Assembly (NCBI GenBank): GCA_030867875.1
Contig: JAOWCC010000917.1
Span: 372,001 to 436,000, forward strand
From: Actinernus sp. WN-2022
Lineage: Eukaryota > Cnidaria > Anthozoa > Actiniaria > Actinernidae
Direction of reading: 5' to 3'
Length of the DNA: 64,000 nt
A program made the position numbers and the translations under genes. Numbering within the stretch: position 1 is the first letter of the stretch; every line of letters starts with the position of its first letter. The notes under the pieces were generated by a model. It was not told the DNA's origin. It saw nothing but the letters and a program-made list of their open reading frames with translations, and did no database searches. This document shows, piece by piece, positions 44,663-54,737 of this stretch.

Positions 44663-44887
44663 ATACACACAATATTTTATTAAACATTAGGGACTGGTCA
44701 AAAATTAGCAGGGGAGGTGCAAAGGGGGAGGGGGTGGGGTGGAGATAAAAAAAAGTCTAAAATTGTATTGGCTACCAACTAGCGGTCAGAGCACGCGGTC
44801 ACGTTTTCTTCTGTGCTCTTCCGATCTTGAAATTTCTCAAGACATTGGTATGATCTACCTTCTTCTTGGCTTCCACAACAACTAAAC

Positions 44888-45262
44888 AATATCTAAGTTC
44901 TCGAGGAACTACCGACTGGCCTTATTCCGCGGGTTTCGCTGATTTACAAGCTATTTACAAGCTATTTACAAGCTTTAGTTGGAGACTCAAGTGTTGGAGA
45001 CAAGAAAGACAAGTTTCGGACTTCAATATACTTCACAGCGCACCACTCTTGGGTACAACTTAACCTGAATCATATCTAACAATATCTAAGTATTCGTGGA
45101 ACCACCGACTGCCTTTTTTCCGCGGGTTTCGCCGTTTTACAAGCTACTTACAAGCTTTAGTTGGAAACTCAAGAGTTGGAGACAAGAAAGACAAGTTTGG
45201 GACTCCACAATATACTTCACGGCGCACCACTCTTCGGTAAAACTTATTAACTTGAATCATAT
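44888..45262 (+). repeat. Two tandem ~190-bp units in the LINE 3 5' UTR
   Basis: Unit 1 (44888-45078) and unit 2 (45079-45262) share CAATATCTAAGT.CTCG.GGAAC, CCGCGGGTTTCGC, ACAAGCTTTAGTTGGA, GTTGGAGACAAGAAAGACAA and GCGCACCACTCTT. Unit 1 has an extra TATTTACAAGC. Confidence 0.88.
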
Positions 45263-45775
45263 CAATTATATGCTGTCTCCATTGATCTTATTTCCGCCAG
45301 ATTTATTTGATTTTTACAAGGCTGTCACTCTTCCTTTTCTTGGTATAGATACTTTTCTTGACTTGATAAATATATATTTTTTTCCCATTCTTTGTTAATT
45401 ATTCCTGGTTGGTTTGAAAGAAATCAATCATCCATAAAGTTTCAACCTCATCAAATTTACATATTACTACTTGCATTTGTCTCCACCCGCGCGTGGCTCT
45501 CGGGACAACCCGCGGGACACACCTTTTTTATATTCATCAAAAAAATAAAATAAAAAAATATTAGAAGTCAAGAATAGGGTAGAAAATAATAAAAATAATA
45601 AGAATTAAAATACCAAATAATAATTATATTTCCCCCAACCCTCAAAGTGGAAATAATATACTATTAAATAAGTATTTTATTAATTAAATCAACAATTTTA
45701 GAACCTCCATTAACGTCTGCTTAGCTTTTTATAAATAGATTTTAGTTTTTTTTTTTAAATATCCTCTTATTTATA

Positions 45776-47476
45776 ATGCGTGGACACACACTTTTTTCCA
45801 CGTTTCTTCTCATCACCCTACTCTCTGATGGCGTTCTGGACGTATCATCAAGTCCTGAACATGGCTCTATCTCACACAGACCTATGTTTTCTATACGTCT
45901 AAAATTAAAGAGACACATGCGCCCCAGTCTTTATTATAACAACTCAACTGCTTCTTTCCGCTGTCCTCTCATAGGTGACTTGGTGTTCAAACTGAACCCA
46001 GGCCCCATTAATCAGCCAATCCCAACAATCAAGTCTTCACGCTTTGACTTAGGCTGTAAACCTATGTCTAAGGCACGGAACCCAAATAACTTGGTTACTA
46101 TACAGCGGTTACCTCTTAAAGCGACCAATGCTCGCCATATGTCTATGTGTCTTCTTAATGCGCGTTCCATCAATAATAAAGCGCTGTTTATTAAAGACTA
46201 TGTTGTGGATAATCAATTTGACATCCTGGGTATCACAGAAACGTGGACGCAATCCGACGGCCAATATAACTGTGTAGTAAATGAGCTCATCCCTCGTGGT
46301 TACGCGTTTATACACGTACCAAGAACCAAACGATCTGGGGGAGGCGTAGGCCTGCTTTATAACAAGTGTCTTAAAATTGAACGGATTTTGAGTACCAAGT
46401 ATTCCTCTTCAAGATTTGCTGTGAGAGGAAAAGCACTTTCTTGGCTTGAGTCATATCTTGCAAATCGTTCACAGTTTGTCCAAATCGACGATGCTTCATC
46501 ATCTGTGCGCCCCCTTCATTTCGGTGTGCCACAGGGCTCTGTACTGGGGCCAATATTGTACTTGCTATACACCTCTCCCCTGGGTGATATCATTCGTGAG
46601 CACGATCTATCATTTCATCTCTACGCTGATGACACACAACTATATACGTCGTTTTCTTGTAAAAACACCCATGATTTTCAAGTTGCTAAACAACGCCTTG
46701 AGAGCTGCATATCTGACATTACACTATGGATGACTGCCAATAAGCTTAAATTAAACAATGGCAAATCGGAACTTCTTCTCTTGCACTCACAATTTCGCCC
46801 AACTCCCACACTTCCATCATTGACTGTTGGCGAGAAAATTATTAGACCGACAAATAAAGCACGTAATCTCGGGGTACTTTTTGACGAAATTATGTCTTTT
46901 TCACCACATGTAAATGCTGTTGTCAAGGGTGCCTTCTACCACATTCGTAATATTGCTAAAATAAGAAAATATATTGACAAGAAAACTACAGAAGTTTTGA
47001 TCCACAGTTTTGTAAGCTCAAAACTAGATTTTTGTAACTCTCTTCTTCATGGGGCCCAAGGACGTGATATAGCGAAATTGCAGTCTGCTCAAAATGCAGC
47101 TGCTCGAGTTGTGACATGTCTTCGAAAAAACGACCACATCACGGAGACTCTAAAAGAACTTCACTGGCTCCCAATCGAGTACAGAATCATTTTTAAAATA
47201 AATCTTATAACTTTTAAATCATTAAATAGTCTCGGTCCACGCTATCTTAAAAACCTTTTAACATTTTACCGACAGAAAAGACTCTTGAGGTCATCTAAAG
47301 ACCACCTTCGTCTGGTTGAGCCCGCCTTTAACATGAAAACGTATGGTCAACACGCCTTCTCTACCGCGGCTCCCAGGCTCTGGAACAAGCTACCTTTAGA
47401 CATCCGTGCTTCTTCCAACGTTGAAACGTTCAAGTTAAAATTAAAAACGTTTCTTTTTAAGAAGGCCTATTGCTAA
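45776..47476 (+). CDS. LINE 3 ORF: truncated endonuclease fused in frame to RT C-terminal part
   Basis: A 566-residue frame. Residues 5-25 are hydrophobic ([20 protein letters not shown]), like a signal peptide. Residues 67-77, [11 protein letters not shown], look like a degenerate 2A motif with the NPGP core. The endonuclease starts near 125 (LNARSINNK with N128; ITETWT with E155) but stops near residue 213 and lacks the GDxN and SDH motifs. The frame then enters RT at [13 protein letters not shown], with [13 protein letters not shown] (250-262) and the catalytic YADD at 283-286, followed by a complete C-terminal domain. Compared with LINEs 1 and 2, roughly 400 residues are missing without breaking the frame, and the LDFSKAFD-type catalytic block is among them. 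Confidence 0.88.
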   Translation: MRGHTLFSTFLLITLLSDGVLDVSSSPEHGSISHRPMFSIRLKLKRHMRPSLYYNNSTASFRCPLIGDLVFKLNPGPINQPIPTIKSSRFDLGCKPMSKARNPNNLVTIQRLPLKATNARHMSMCLLNARSINNKALFIKDYVVDNQFDILGITETWTQSDGQYNCVVNELIPRGYAFIHVPRTKRSGGGVGLLYNKCLKIERILSTKYSSSRFAVRGKALSWLESYLANRSQFVQIDDASSSVRPLHFGVPQGSVLGPILYLLYTSPLGDIIREHDLSFHLYADDTQLYTSFSCKNTHDFQVAKQRLESCISDITLWMTANKLKLNNGKSELLLLHSQFRPTPTLPSLTVGEKIIRPTNKARNLGVLFDEIMSFSPHVNAVVKGAFYHIRNIAKIRKYIDKKTTEVLIHSFVSSKLDFCNSLLHGAQGRDIAKLQSAQNAAARVVTCLRKNDHITETLKELHWLPIEYRIIFKINLITFKSLNSLGPRYLKNLLTFYRQKRLLRSSKDHLRLVEPAFNMKTYGQHAFSTAAPRLWNKLPLDIRASSNVETFKLKLKTFLFKKAYC

Positions 47477-48020
47477 TTCATCATTTTTATTGCTTATTTT
47501 TAGTATTCTTGCGAATAGTCTAGAGAAATGTAATGATTTGCTTATTTCTTTTTGTCAGTTATGTTAGTCACATTTTTAATTTTTAATATATATATACAGA
47601 CATTTTCTGTAGAAATTCATGTAAAGCGCCTAGAACAGCAATGTATAGGCGCTATATAAACTCATTTATTATTATTATTAACCCTCCCTGGACAATTAGT
47701 ATGAAATATTTTGACCCATTTCTCCCTTATAACCAATCCTTTTTCAGTTGCCCATTATTTATGACCCTCCAGTTTTGGGGATTCAGAAAAATATGATCCT
47801 CTCCTTTCACAACTCCTTCCCCTGATAATTTCTGACCTGTCCCTTCAGCGACCACCCTTATGCAACCTGGTTTTAATTTTTAGTAAAACTTTGTAATTAG
47901 AAGCTCCTGTAAGTGACCGTGGCCACCTTTGGAGGTTGAGAATTGGAAGAAGGTGGAAAATAACATTTACAAACAGGTTTTGCTAATAACACTACCAATG
48001 TCGTACAAGTGCCTTTAAAT

Positions 48021-48334
48021 ATTTGTTTGCCATCTAGTACAGCCACATTATTGCATTCCTGCAAAAGGTCCATGCCATTATATATAAATTATCACAAGCA
48101 TCAGAAGTGAATCAATTATCCGGTCCCCTAGCACAAACCATGTATGACACAAAATATACTAGAACTCCATGTATTAACCTATTTATAGGTGGCCCGAGTT
48201 AAGGCCAATCAGGGCCTCTTGTTATTATTAGATTACAATAGGGATTTTAGATGATTTTATACTTAGTATTTATTATTATTTATTGTGTTTAATGCAGGTC
48301 CACATCAGATTATTGCTGCCTGAGTGTGTTTAAC
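48021..48334. other. Non-coding stretch with a hairpin-(TTA)n end
   Basis: GCCCGAGTTAAGGCCAATCAGGGCCTCTTG followed by TTATTATTAG at 48191-48231 (motif given in parts: CCCGAGTTAAGGCC, GGGCCTCTTG) resembles the hairpin at 42162-42200. Confidence 0.5.
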
Positions 48335-48721
48335 TAGCCTGCTATGCAGACGTATTTTTTCACTCATAAATTCGAAGAAAAAAGTAACGTCTGCTTACCC
48401 GAGCGCTTAATTAGTTTCCAATATGCACACCTCATTGTGTTATGGACCAATCAGATTTTACCTTCCATATCCTGGAAAGTGACGTAATGTTGCATTTAAA
48501 AGGAATTCAGACAATACATTTGCCATTGACCAATCATAGGAGAGTGTGCACTAGCGCGCCAATTCACTAAAATTCTAACAATGGCTTTGATTGGGCAGAA
48601 AAATAAAACAAACGTGCTGACGTCGTGCTTGCATATTGGAAACTAATTAAGCGCTCGGGTAAGCAGACGTTACTTTTTTCTTCGAATTTAGGAGTGAAAA
48701 ATACGTCTGCATAGCAGGCTA
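48335..48721. mobile_element. 387-bp MITE with ~95-bp inverted repeats and 9-bp target duplication
   Basis: Both arms start TAGCCTGCTATGCAGACG and stay complementary for about 95 bp with one or two mismatches. The direct repeat GTGTTTAAC flanks it exactly (48326-48334 and 48722-48730). The interior has no ORF of note. The 9-bp duplication and long inverted repeats suggest a Mutator-like non-autonomous element. Confidence 0.92.
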
Positions 48722-48730
48722 GTGTTTAAC

Positions 48731-49246
48731 CTGCTTTAACAAATAAAGGATGTATGTATGTATGTATATATGTATGTATGCATATGTAGGTACACCAACA
48801 TGGCCGCCATGCCCTTTGTCATTTGAATCTCTGGAGATTGAATGGAAACCATCTATAGGATAATGAAATGTATTTCATATTCCGCTTCCCCAGAACAACG
48901 TAACACACAAGACAGCGACGCTCTCTCGCACGTGTTTCAGGTTTTGTTCATCTTCCAGTTTCTATGACTAATCTATGGGCACCAAGTCGGTAACGTCATA
49001 TGATTCTTTTATATTTATCGCCCGGCTATGTCGAAATTTAGGTATGGCTCATAAGCAAAATTGACTTTATATTTATTTTATTGTTCTTCATTTATTTGGG
49101 AGTCAACCGTTACTCATTTCCCCCTTTCGAGGGTTGAGTAACAGGACTGTAGAAACACATGATAGCAGACAGCTTGCCTCTTTGGTGTCCCATTTCAGAC
49201 CACGTGACAGTTCTCTAAGAGGATTGGTGCTTTATTTTCCAATTAA
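48731..49246. other. Non-coding stretch
   Basis: A (TATG)n microsatellite lies at 48750-48785, and 48788-48850 is a fragment of the MITE family found at 44521-44662. No gene seen. Confidence 0.55.
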
Positions 49247-49779
49247 CTTATTATAGAAAATTAACGAAGCTGTAAATGTACGCGACTTAAATCAACGCGT
49301 CCTGTAAGGTATGTTTACATGTATTTAATTAACGCGAACGCTTTTCATATGAGTGCAAAAATTAACTTCCGCAAAAACATGCTACACGGTAATTGCGAAT
49401 TATTCACGACAGTCATATGAAAATAATAATAATAATATTTATATAGCGCTTATACATTTCTGTTCTAAGCGCTTTACAATACAAGTAAATATAAAAAAAT
49501 AGAAAATGTGTTAATGACTAACTACACAATCATAGAACTAATTATGGCTTAAGCTAAGAATTAAAAACCGCAAAGACAAACTGTGCATTTCACAATAAAA
49601 AACAACGTCCAACAGCAGAACTCGTTCAGAAGTCTATATAAAAAAAGGTGCCTTAAAATAGCGATGCTAAAAAATTGCGTTATTTTAATTAACGATGACT
49701 TAAATTAAGGTTCATTTAATTAACGCTGATTTTTTAAATTCGCGTTAATAAAATACTTCGTTAATTTTCTATAATAAGG
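49247..49779. mobile_element. Element with 23-bp perfect inverted ends
   Basis: CTTATTATAGAAAATTAACG at the left end is the complement of the right end (CGTTAATTTTCTATAATAAG). The interior repeats TTTAATTAACGC motifs and holds a LINE 3'-end relic. No transposase. Confidence 0.75.
49422..49500 (-). repeat. LINE 3'-end relic
   Basis: On the minus strand it reads TGTAAAGCGCTTAGAACAG, TGTATAAGCGCTATATAAAT, then (ATT)n. This is the same 3' hairpin and tail as LINE 3, so it is a severely 5'-truncated insertion or a LINE-dependent SINE end. Confidence 0.8.
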
Positions 49780-50321
49780 TATAGATATTGATACATTTCC
49801 TCTTGGGACTGACAGAAAAACAAAAAGAATTTACTCAAGGGAAAAGTCAGGTGGTCTGAAATGGGGCAACAGAGCGGGCTAGCTCATAAACGTATTCACA
49901 TCAAAAATAATTATACTGATTCCTAAAGAGTCTATAGATTTGTGTACACATTCATGGATGAATAACTGAAATCGGATATATTGCCCGAGATACGTATATC
50001 AAAGTGCGACTGAAACACAATTTCAAATGTTTTGTAACTTTAAATCTTCACACCATAGTTAATAGACGAAAGCCGCCAAACTTCAAAGGGGCTAACAAAG
50101 GAGCTGCGATTTAGGTTGGAAGAGGTAAGACAAAAGATTGTGCACGGTCATAGTTCATTAGCGTCCACTGGACAACTGAACCCACACATTTCTATTGGCT
50201 GATTGATTAACATATTCTAATATCTATTGTGTTTTGTGCACGGACACGATTGAAAAAAGCGAACAAAGAACCATTCCTTTCTATTAACTAGTTACCACAC
50301 GATTGAGAAAACGGGTTTTGA
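49780..50321. other. Non-coding stretch
   Basis: Nothing recognised. Confidence 0.5.
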
Positions 50322-50570
50322 ATGGAATCTATTAAGTGGCTCGCGGGTATTGGCATCATAAAAGGAGGAATATTTTGGCCGATCTTTGAGATTTTTTGGA
50401 CCATGTATTTCCTGATATTGAAGAATAGTAGGCACCAAACAGAATTCCAAGATAGACTGAATAGACGTGATGAATTTGAAAACAAGCTTACTGATGAAAT
50501 GAAGGTTTTGCGAATAATTAGAGAAACCTACATCCCCGACCTCAGTTCAGTCGCAAAAACGTATTCATGA
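50322..50570 (+). CDS. Hypothetical small membrane-type ORF (82 residues)
   Basis: Begins MESIKWLAGIGIIKGG. Residues 6-33 form a strongly hydrophobic, aromatic-rich segment (IFWPIFEIFWTMYFLIL) suited to one membrane span. Residues 34-70 are highly charged and could form a helix or coiled coil (FQDRLNRRDEFENKL). The layout is protein-like, unlike the repeat-derived frames around it. I recognise no family, and there is no visible promoter or polyadenylation signal that decides the case. It may be a real small gene, an exon or chance. Confidence 0.3.
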   Translation: MESIKWLAGIGIIKGGIFWPIFEIFWTMYFLILKNSRHQTEFQDRLNRRDEFENKLTDEMKVLRIIRETYIPDLSSVAKTYS

Positions 50571-51214
50571 AACGAAATGAAATTGCACAATCATGTCACA
50601 AAATACGTTGTCCTACAACATACTTGCGAACGAGGACAAAGTTTTCGTTCAGATTTTTAAATATTACATTAATTCAAAATTGCCGCTTTTCACCAACTAT
50701 TCACAATTGACCTTTCGTCATTCATCTAGTGATATACTCTATCCCGCTTTCTCGATTTTTTGGCAGTTAACAGTAGTTTCCCATGGTGTTAAATTCTAGA
50801 TTACGGGTAGAATTGGAATCCGCGATCATATTTGCCTGACTTTTTGCAAGAAATTGGCGAACATGATATTTTGTGGTAACGTTAATATATATTTTGCTGT
50901 AGAAGTTTCCATTGAATCGATTTTATTGAAACTCGTTACCAACAAAGTTCATGGGTTAGTTAATCTATAACAACAAATTTTAAACAAATCTATCGCCCCG
51001 TTTTTTCGATTTTCGAATTTTACGTCAAAATAAGGGGTCGAAAGAAGCACTTATATCTCAAAAAATATTATGTATCTTGGAATACTGTTTGCTGTTTACA
51101 TTTCTTCAATATCAGAAAATACAAGGTTCAAAATATCTCAAAGATCGGCCAAACACTTCCCGCGTGCAATCGTGTTTTGAGTTTTCCATAGCCTGTTTGT
51201 CTGTAAATTTTCCC
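50571..51214. other. Non-coding stretch
   Basis: A 68-codon frame at 50593-50799 has no motif. Nothing else seen. Confidence 0.45.
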
Positions 51215-51425
51215 GCAGATTGCATGGGACTCGTTGTTACAGAAAAATGTATGAAACACGATTGTACGCTTCCCAGCTCAGCTACATCCCTCAAAGTTTG
51301 TTCAAGTAATCTTTATCCTGGTATCTTAAGTTTATATACGGTGAATACTTCAGAAATTCGATTTCACGGAAATTATTTGGCATCGGATTCTCATACAAAA
51401 CCTTTTTTTCGCGCCATGTTTGCAC
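51215..51425 (-). repeat. Single arm of the GATGCCAAATAATTTCC foldback family
   Basis: Matches the right arm of the palindrome at 62766-63152 (GGAAATTATTTGGCATCGGA, GCGCCATGTTTGCACCCC). Overlapping ORFs of up to 127 codons are therefore repeat-derived. Confidence 0.8.
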
Positions 51426-51936
51426 CCCTTTCAAAATGTCGACGGAACTCGATCGCTTGATAAGATTGCCGTTTATCGCTTTGTTTCAATCCTCTGTATT
51501 TTGGCCAACGTTTAAGCTGCTCGACAGCATAATAATCAGATTCACTTTCAAAATATAATACAGAAAAGCCGTCATTTCTGGTAGAATAGTCAGAGGACAA
51601 ACTGAAGTGCTGGTCAATTCGTGTAAAACCTCTTCCAAACTATTTCCCGGTTTTTCCAAACTATTTTATTTGACTCACATTTTACCCCTAAATTGCTATA
51701 ATTCCTTAAATGGGTTAATCCTCCTGGCTGCAAAATAGCCAAGAAAGCAAGTCTCACAGAAGACGCTTTTCCAGATTCCTAAAATTTGACACTTTTAATT
51801 TGTTTGTGGTTCAAACTGACAAAACACAAGTTCAATATAAAAGTGCTGTTTTATTAGCAAAGAAAATCCAACTTTTACAAAAATGCACTTCTTCACGTAA
51901 TCTCCGGCTGATATTTTTACCAACCATAAGAAGCAT
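51426..51936. other. Non-coding stretch
   Basis: Nothing recognised. Confidence 0.5.
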
Positions 51937-52760
51937 TTTAAGCTTTACCGTGGATCTCAAATCTCCAAATTTTTGAGATTCGTGTGACCCACTGTCTTAC
52001 AAATTGACCATTTCAAGCTTTACCGTGGCAATTTTTGAGATTCGTGTGACCCAATGTCTTACAAATTGACCATTTCAAGCTTTACCGTGGATCTCAAATC
52101 TCAAAAATTTTGAGATTCGGGCGACTCAATCTCTTACAAATTGACCATTTTAAGCTATACCGTGGATCTCAAATCTCAAAATTTTTCAGATTCGGGTGAC
52201 TCAATCTCTTACAAATTGAACATTTTAAGCTAACTGTGAATCTCAAATCTCAAAATTATTGAGATTCGTGTGACTCAATCTCTTACAAATTGATCATTTT
52301 AAGCTTTACCGTGGATCTCAAATCTAAATTTTTTTGAGATTCGGGTGACCCGATATGTTACAAATTGACCATTTTAAGTTATACCGTGGATCTCAAATCT
52401 CCAAAAAAATTGAGATTCGGGTGACTCGATATGTTACAAATTGACGATTTTAAGCTATACGGTGGATCTCAAATCTCTATTTTTTTTAGATTTGGGTGAA
52501 TCCAGTGGCGTAGAGAGGGGAGGGGGCGAGGGTACAGTAGACCCCACCCCCTCCCCCCCTCTGCCCAGTCCCAGAAGAGAGATTGACAGAAGTTATCAAT
52601 GAAAATGTCCCAGGATTCATTATTTTCCCCTCCACTTGAATGGAAATTTTCCAGAATTCATCATTTTTCCCCGCCCCCCAATTTTTAGGACCTCCCTACG
52701 CCTCTGGGTGACTCAATCTGTTACAAATTGACAATTTGAAGGTAAGCCTATCGATCTCGA
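51937..52760. repeat. Tandem array, ~75-bp unit, eight or more copies
   Basis: AAGCT(T/A)TACCGTGG anchors lie at 51941, 52016, 52078, 52153, 52228, 52302, 52377 and 52453 (spacing 75, 62, 75, 75, 74, 75, 76). Each full unit carries the dyad AATCTCAAA...TTTGAGATT and TTACAAATTGACCATTTTAAG. An hAT-like MITE interrupts the last unit at 52503-52706; a worn unit follows to about 52760. Confidence 0.93.
52503..52706. mobile_element. hAT-like MITE with CAGTGGCGTAG ends
   Basis: 204 bp. CAGTGGCGTAGAGAGG and CCTCCCTACGCCTCTG are terminal inverted repeats, and the flanks GGTGAATC (52495-52502) and GGTGACTC (52707-52714) are an 8-bp duplication with one mismatch. Both features fit hAT. Confidence 0.85.
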
Positions 52761-53446
52761 AGCTTTTTTTTACATTCGGGTGACTACCTAGAAAGTGATA
52801 ATTCTAGCTGTTACGGCGGATTACTTCAAATCCGCTCAATATTTTTTAGATTCTTAAGCTAAACAAATCACCGTTTTAGCTGCACATGTGAACTTCAAAT
52901 TTTCTGTGTAAGACGGTGATTATTTTACATGGACTGCAGCGTAACTGACTCTTCGAAAGCTTTGCATGTCAGCTTGCTTTCGTATTCTCCTACTTCTCTG
53001 CCTTACATAATACAGCAACAATTCAAGCTTTCTGAAAAGAGAATATATACGTTAATAATAGGCATTTAATCAAGAGAAAGACGACAGAAACTGCAGTACG
53101 CACGTCAACTGTACATATACTCAAGATTCCGTGGGTTATCAATTCTGTAGTGTTCTTCTTGTACCATACACTGAGGTAACGAAAGCCGCATTGACGTGAA
53201 ACACCTCCACCCGAAGGAATGAAATGTAAAGTTCCTAAGTTTCCTAAATCGCTTGATAAAATAATTACTAACACATGCCTTTGCAATTACGTGTATGTGA
53301 TTTGCCTGGACAATATACATGTCCGATGATTAAAGCACAGGCCGCCCAAGTTCTGACTATTGTATATCGAAGCAGTGAATTACAAGGTTGTATGGGAGTT
53401 CTTCCCATAACTCGGAATAATAACGTAAATTTAGTTACAGATCTTC
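52761..53446. other. Non-coding stretch
   Basis: Short frames only, no motif recognised. Confidence 0.5.
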
Positions 53447-53865
53447 TGTAATACAAGGTAAATAAAGGAAGAAGGCTTAGAGTGATTTTACTTGACCCGT
53501 GAAACAGAAATTATTAGTTAGTGTGTAATACCAAGATAAACACAAAAGAGAACAAAAGAATTAGAGTGTAATAGTGTGTAATACACTAGTATCTATTTCA
53601 CGGTTTAGTAAAATCAATCTACTTTAAGTTGTTTTGTCGTCCTATTTGTGTTCAGTTCGCAAGACATTGGCTAGAATGGTGTTTTATGGAAGTCTTGAGT
53701 CATAATTAAGCCCTCTAATCTGGTTAGAGGGGTGAATGATCGCTTAATTATGACTCAAGACTTCCATAAAACACCATTCTAGCGAACTGAACACACATAG
53801 GACGATAAAACAACTTCAAGGAAGCATTCTTCCTTTATTTACCTTAATGTATTACATAAGATCCA
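53447..53865. mobile_element. Foldback element, ~420 bp
   Basis: From outside inward these blocks pair: GGTAAATAAAGGAAGAA with TTCTTCCTTTATTTACC; AAGTTGTTTTGTCGTCCTA with TAGGACGATAAAACAACTT; GTGTTCAGTTCGC with GCGAACTGAACAC. The inner stem, starting CTAGAATGGTGTTTTATGG (53671-53711 against 53743-53783), is essentially perfect. The left arm is longer by an extra 130 bp. Confidence 0.82.
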
Positions 53866-54191
53866 AATTGCATTTTAACTCAAAGGCTTTCTTGAATTAA
53901 TTACTGCACATTTTGCACGAATAAAGTCAGTAAATTGTGTTTAATAATTTTGACACTGAGATTCATGGAATTACACTTGAACTTCTTCTGTTCATATCCC
54001 GATTGACGGCTGTGTTTTGAGCTACGACGTACTTAGAATCAGGTACTCGAAATTTTTCGAGACTTTTGATTTTGCTTTGGTTTAGTTTTTGAGATCAAAC
54101 TGGTTAAGATTAGCTGTAGCCTCCTGTAGCAGCCGGCGTGTTGTGGGGGAATAAAGCGAAACGGACGAGCCACATGATGGCTCACATGCCG
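53866..54191. other. Non-coding stretch
   Basis: Nothing recognised. Confidence 0.5.
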
Positions 54192-54676
54192 TACCCTGGT
54201 TCCAGAGGTTTTCTAGAGAGAGAACAGCCGCGGAGAAAGAGCCGTGAAGCGGCGATCGGCGAGCTGCGAAGCAGCGAGAAGCGTAGCCTGCTTGCCGGCT
54301 CTCCTGTAATTTGTTTCGGTCGTTTCTTTTCGGATTGGGTCACCTGTGGCACGCGGTCCTCGCCTGTGGCACGCGGTCCTCGCCCCATTTTGACCGCGTG
54401 CCACAGGTGACCCAATCCGAAAAGAAACGACCGAATTTTGACCGCGTGCCACAGGTGACCCAATCCGAAAAGAAACGACCGAAAAAAAATACAGGAGAGC
54501 CGGCAAGCAGGTACCCTGGGTACCAGAGGTTCTACTGTCTCCATTCGCTTATAGCTCCTCGGCGCCTAACTTTCGCGAATGGGACAGTAGAACCTCTGGT
54601 ACCCAGGGTAGCAAGCAGGCTACGAGAAGCGAACAGCTCGCTGATCGCCGCCAAGAAAACATCTGGAACGAGGGTA
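54192..54676. mobile_element. TACCCTGG-family element with complex hairpin interior
   Basis: Starts TACCCTGGTTCCAGAGG and ends CATCTGGAACGAGGGTA. Possible duplication ACATGCCG/ACATGCAG flanks it (54184-54191, 54677-54684). The interior folds through CCTGCTTGCCGGCTCTCCTG and its complement, and holds three inverted or direct copies of ACCGCGTGCCACAGGTGACC. A second family member is nested at 54512-54610. Confidence 0.8.
54512..54610. mobile_element. Nested TACCCTGG hairpin MITE with 9-bp target duplication
   Basis: 99 bp, TACCCTGGGTACCAGAGG to its complement. The direct repeat GCAAGCAGG flanks it exactly (54503-54511 and 54611-54619), derived from the host element's own GGCAAGCAGGCTAC. Confidence 0.93.
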
Positions 54677-54737
54677 ACATGCAGCGGTACATGTCTAAAT
54701 TATACACGTAATTTGAAACATGAATTATACAAATGAT

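Larger units (their letters stand above)
44769..47690 (+). mobile_element. LINE 3: internally deleted L2/CR1-like retrotransposon
   Basis: A long 5' UTR (about 1 kb, with two tandem ~190-bp units), one ORF, and a 3' UTR. The end carries a hairpin (GCGCCTAGAACAGCAATGTATAGGCGC, given as GCGCCT...AGGCGC) followed by (TTA)n at 47665-47690. The insertion sits inside a dispersed repeat whose empty copy exists at 41641-42090. The ORF is open but lacks the endonuclease C-terminal half and the RT N-terminal half, so it cannot move on its own. Confidence 0.88.
44663..48020 (+). repeat. Second copy of the 41641-42090 repeat, split by LINE 3
   Basis: 44663-44768 and 47696-48020 together align with 41665-42090. 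The break at 44768/47696 marks the LINE 3 insertion. Confidence 0.88.

Noticed and set aside
51077..51460. 127-codon frame
   Set aside because: It overlaps an arm of the foldback family that also occurs at 24905 and 62766.
54138..54736. Four overlapping frames of 90-141 codons
   Set aside because: They lie within nested hairpin MITEs; the repeated peptides mirror the inverted repeats.
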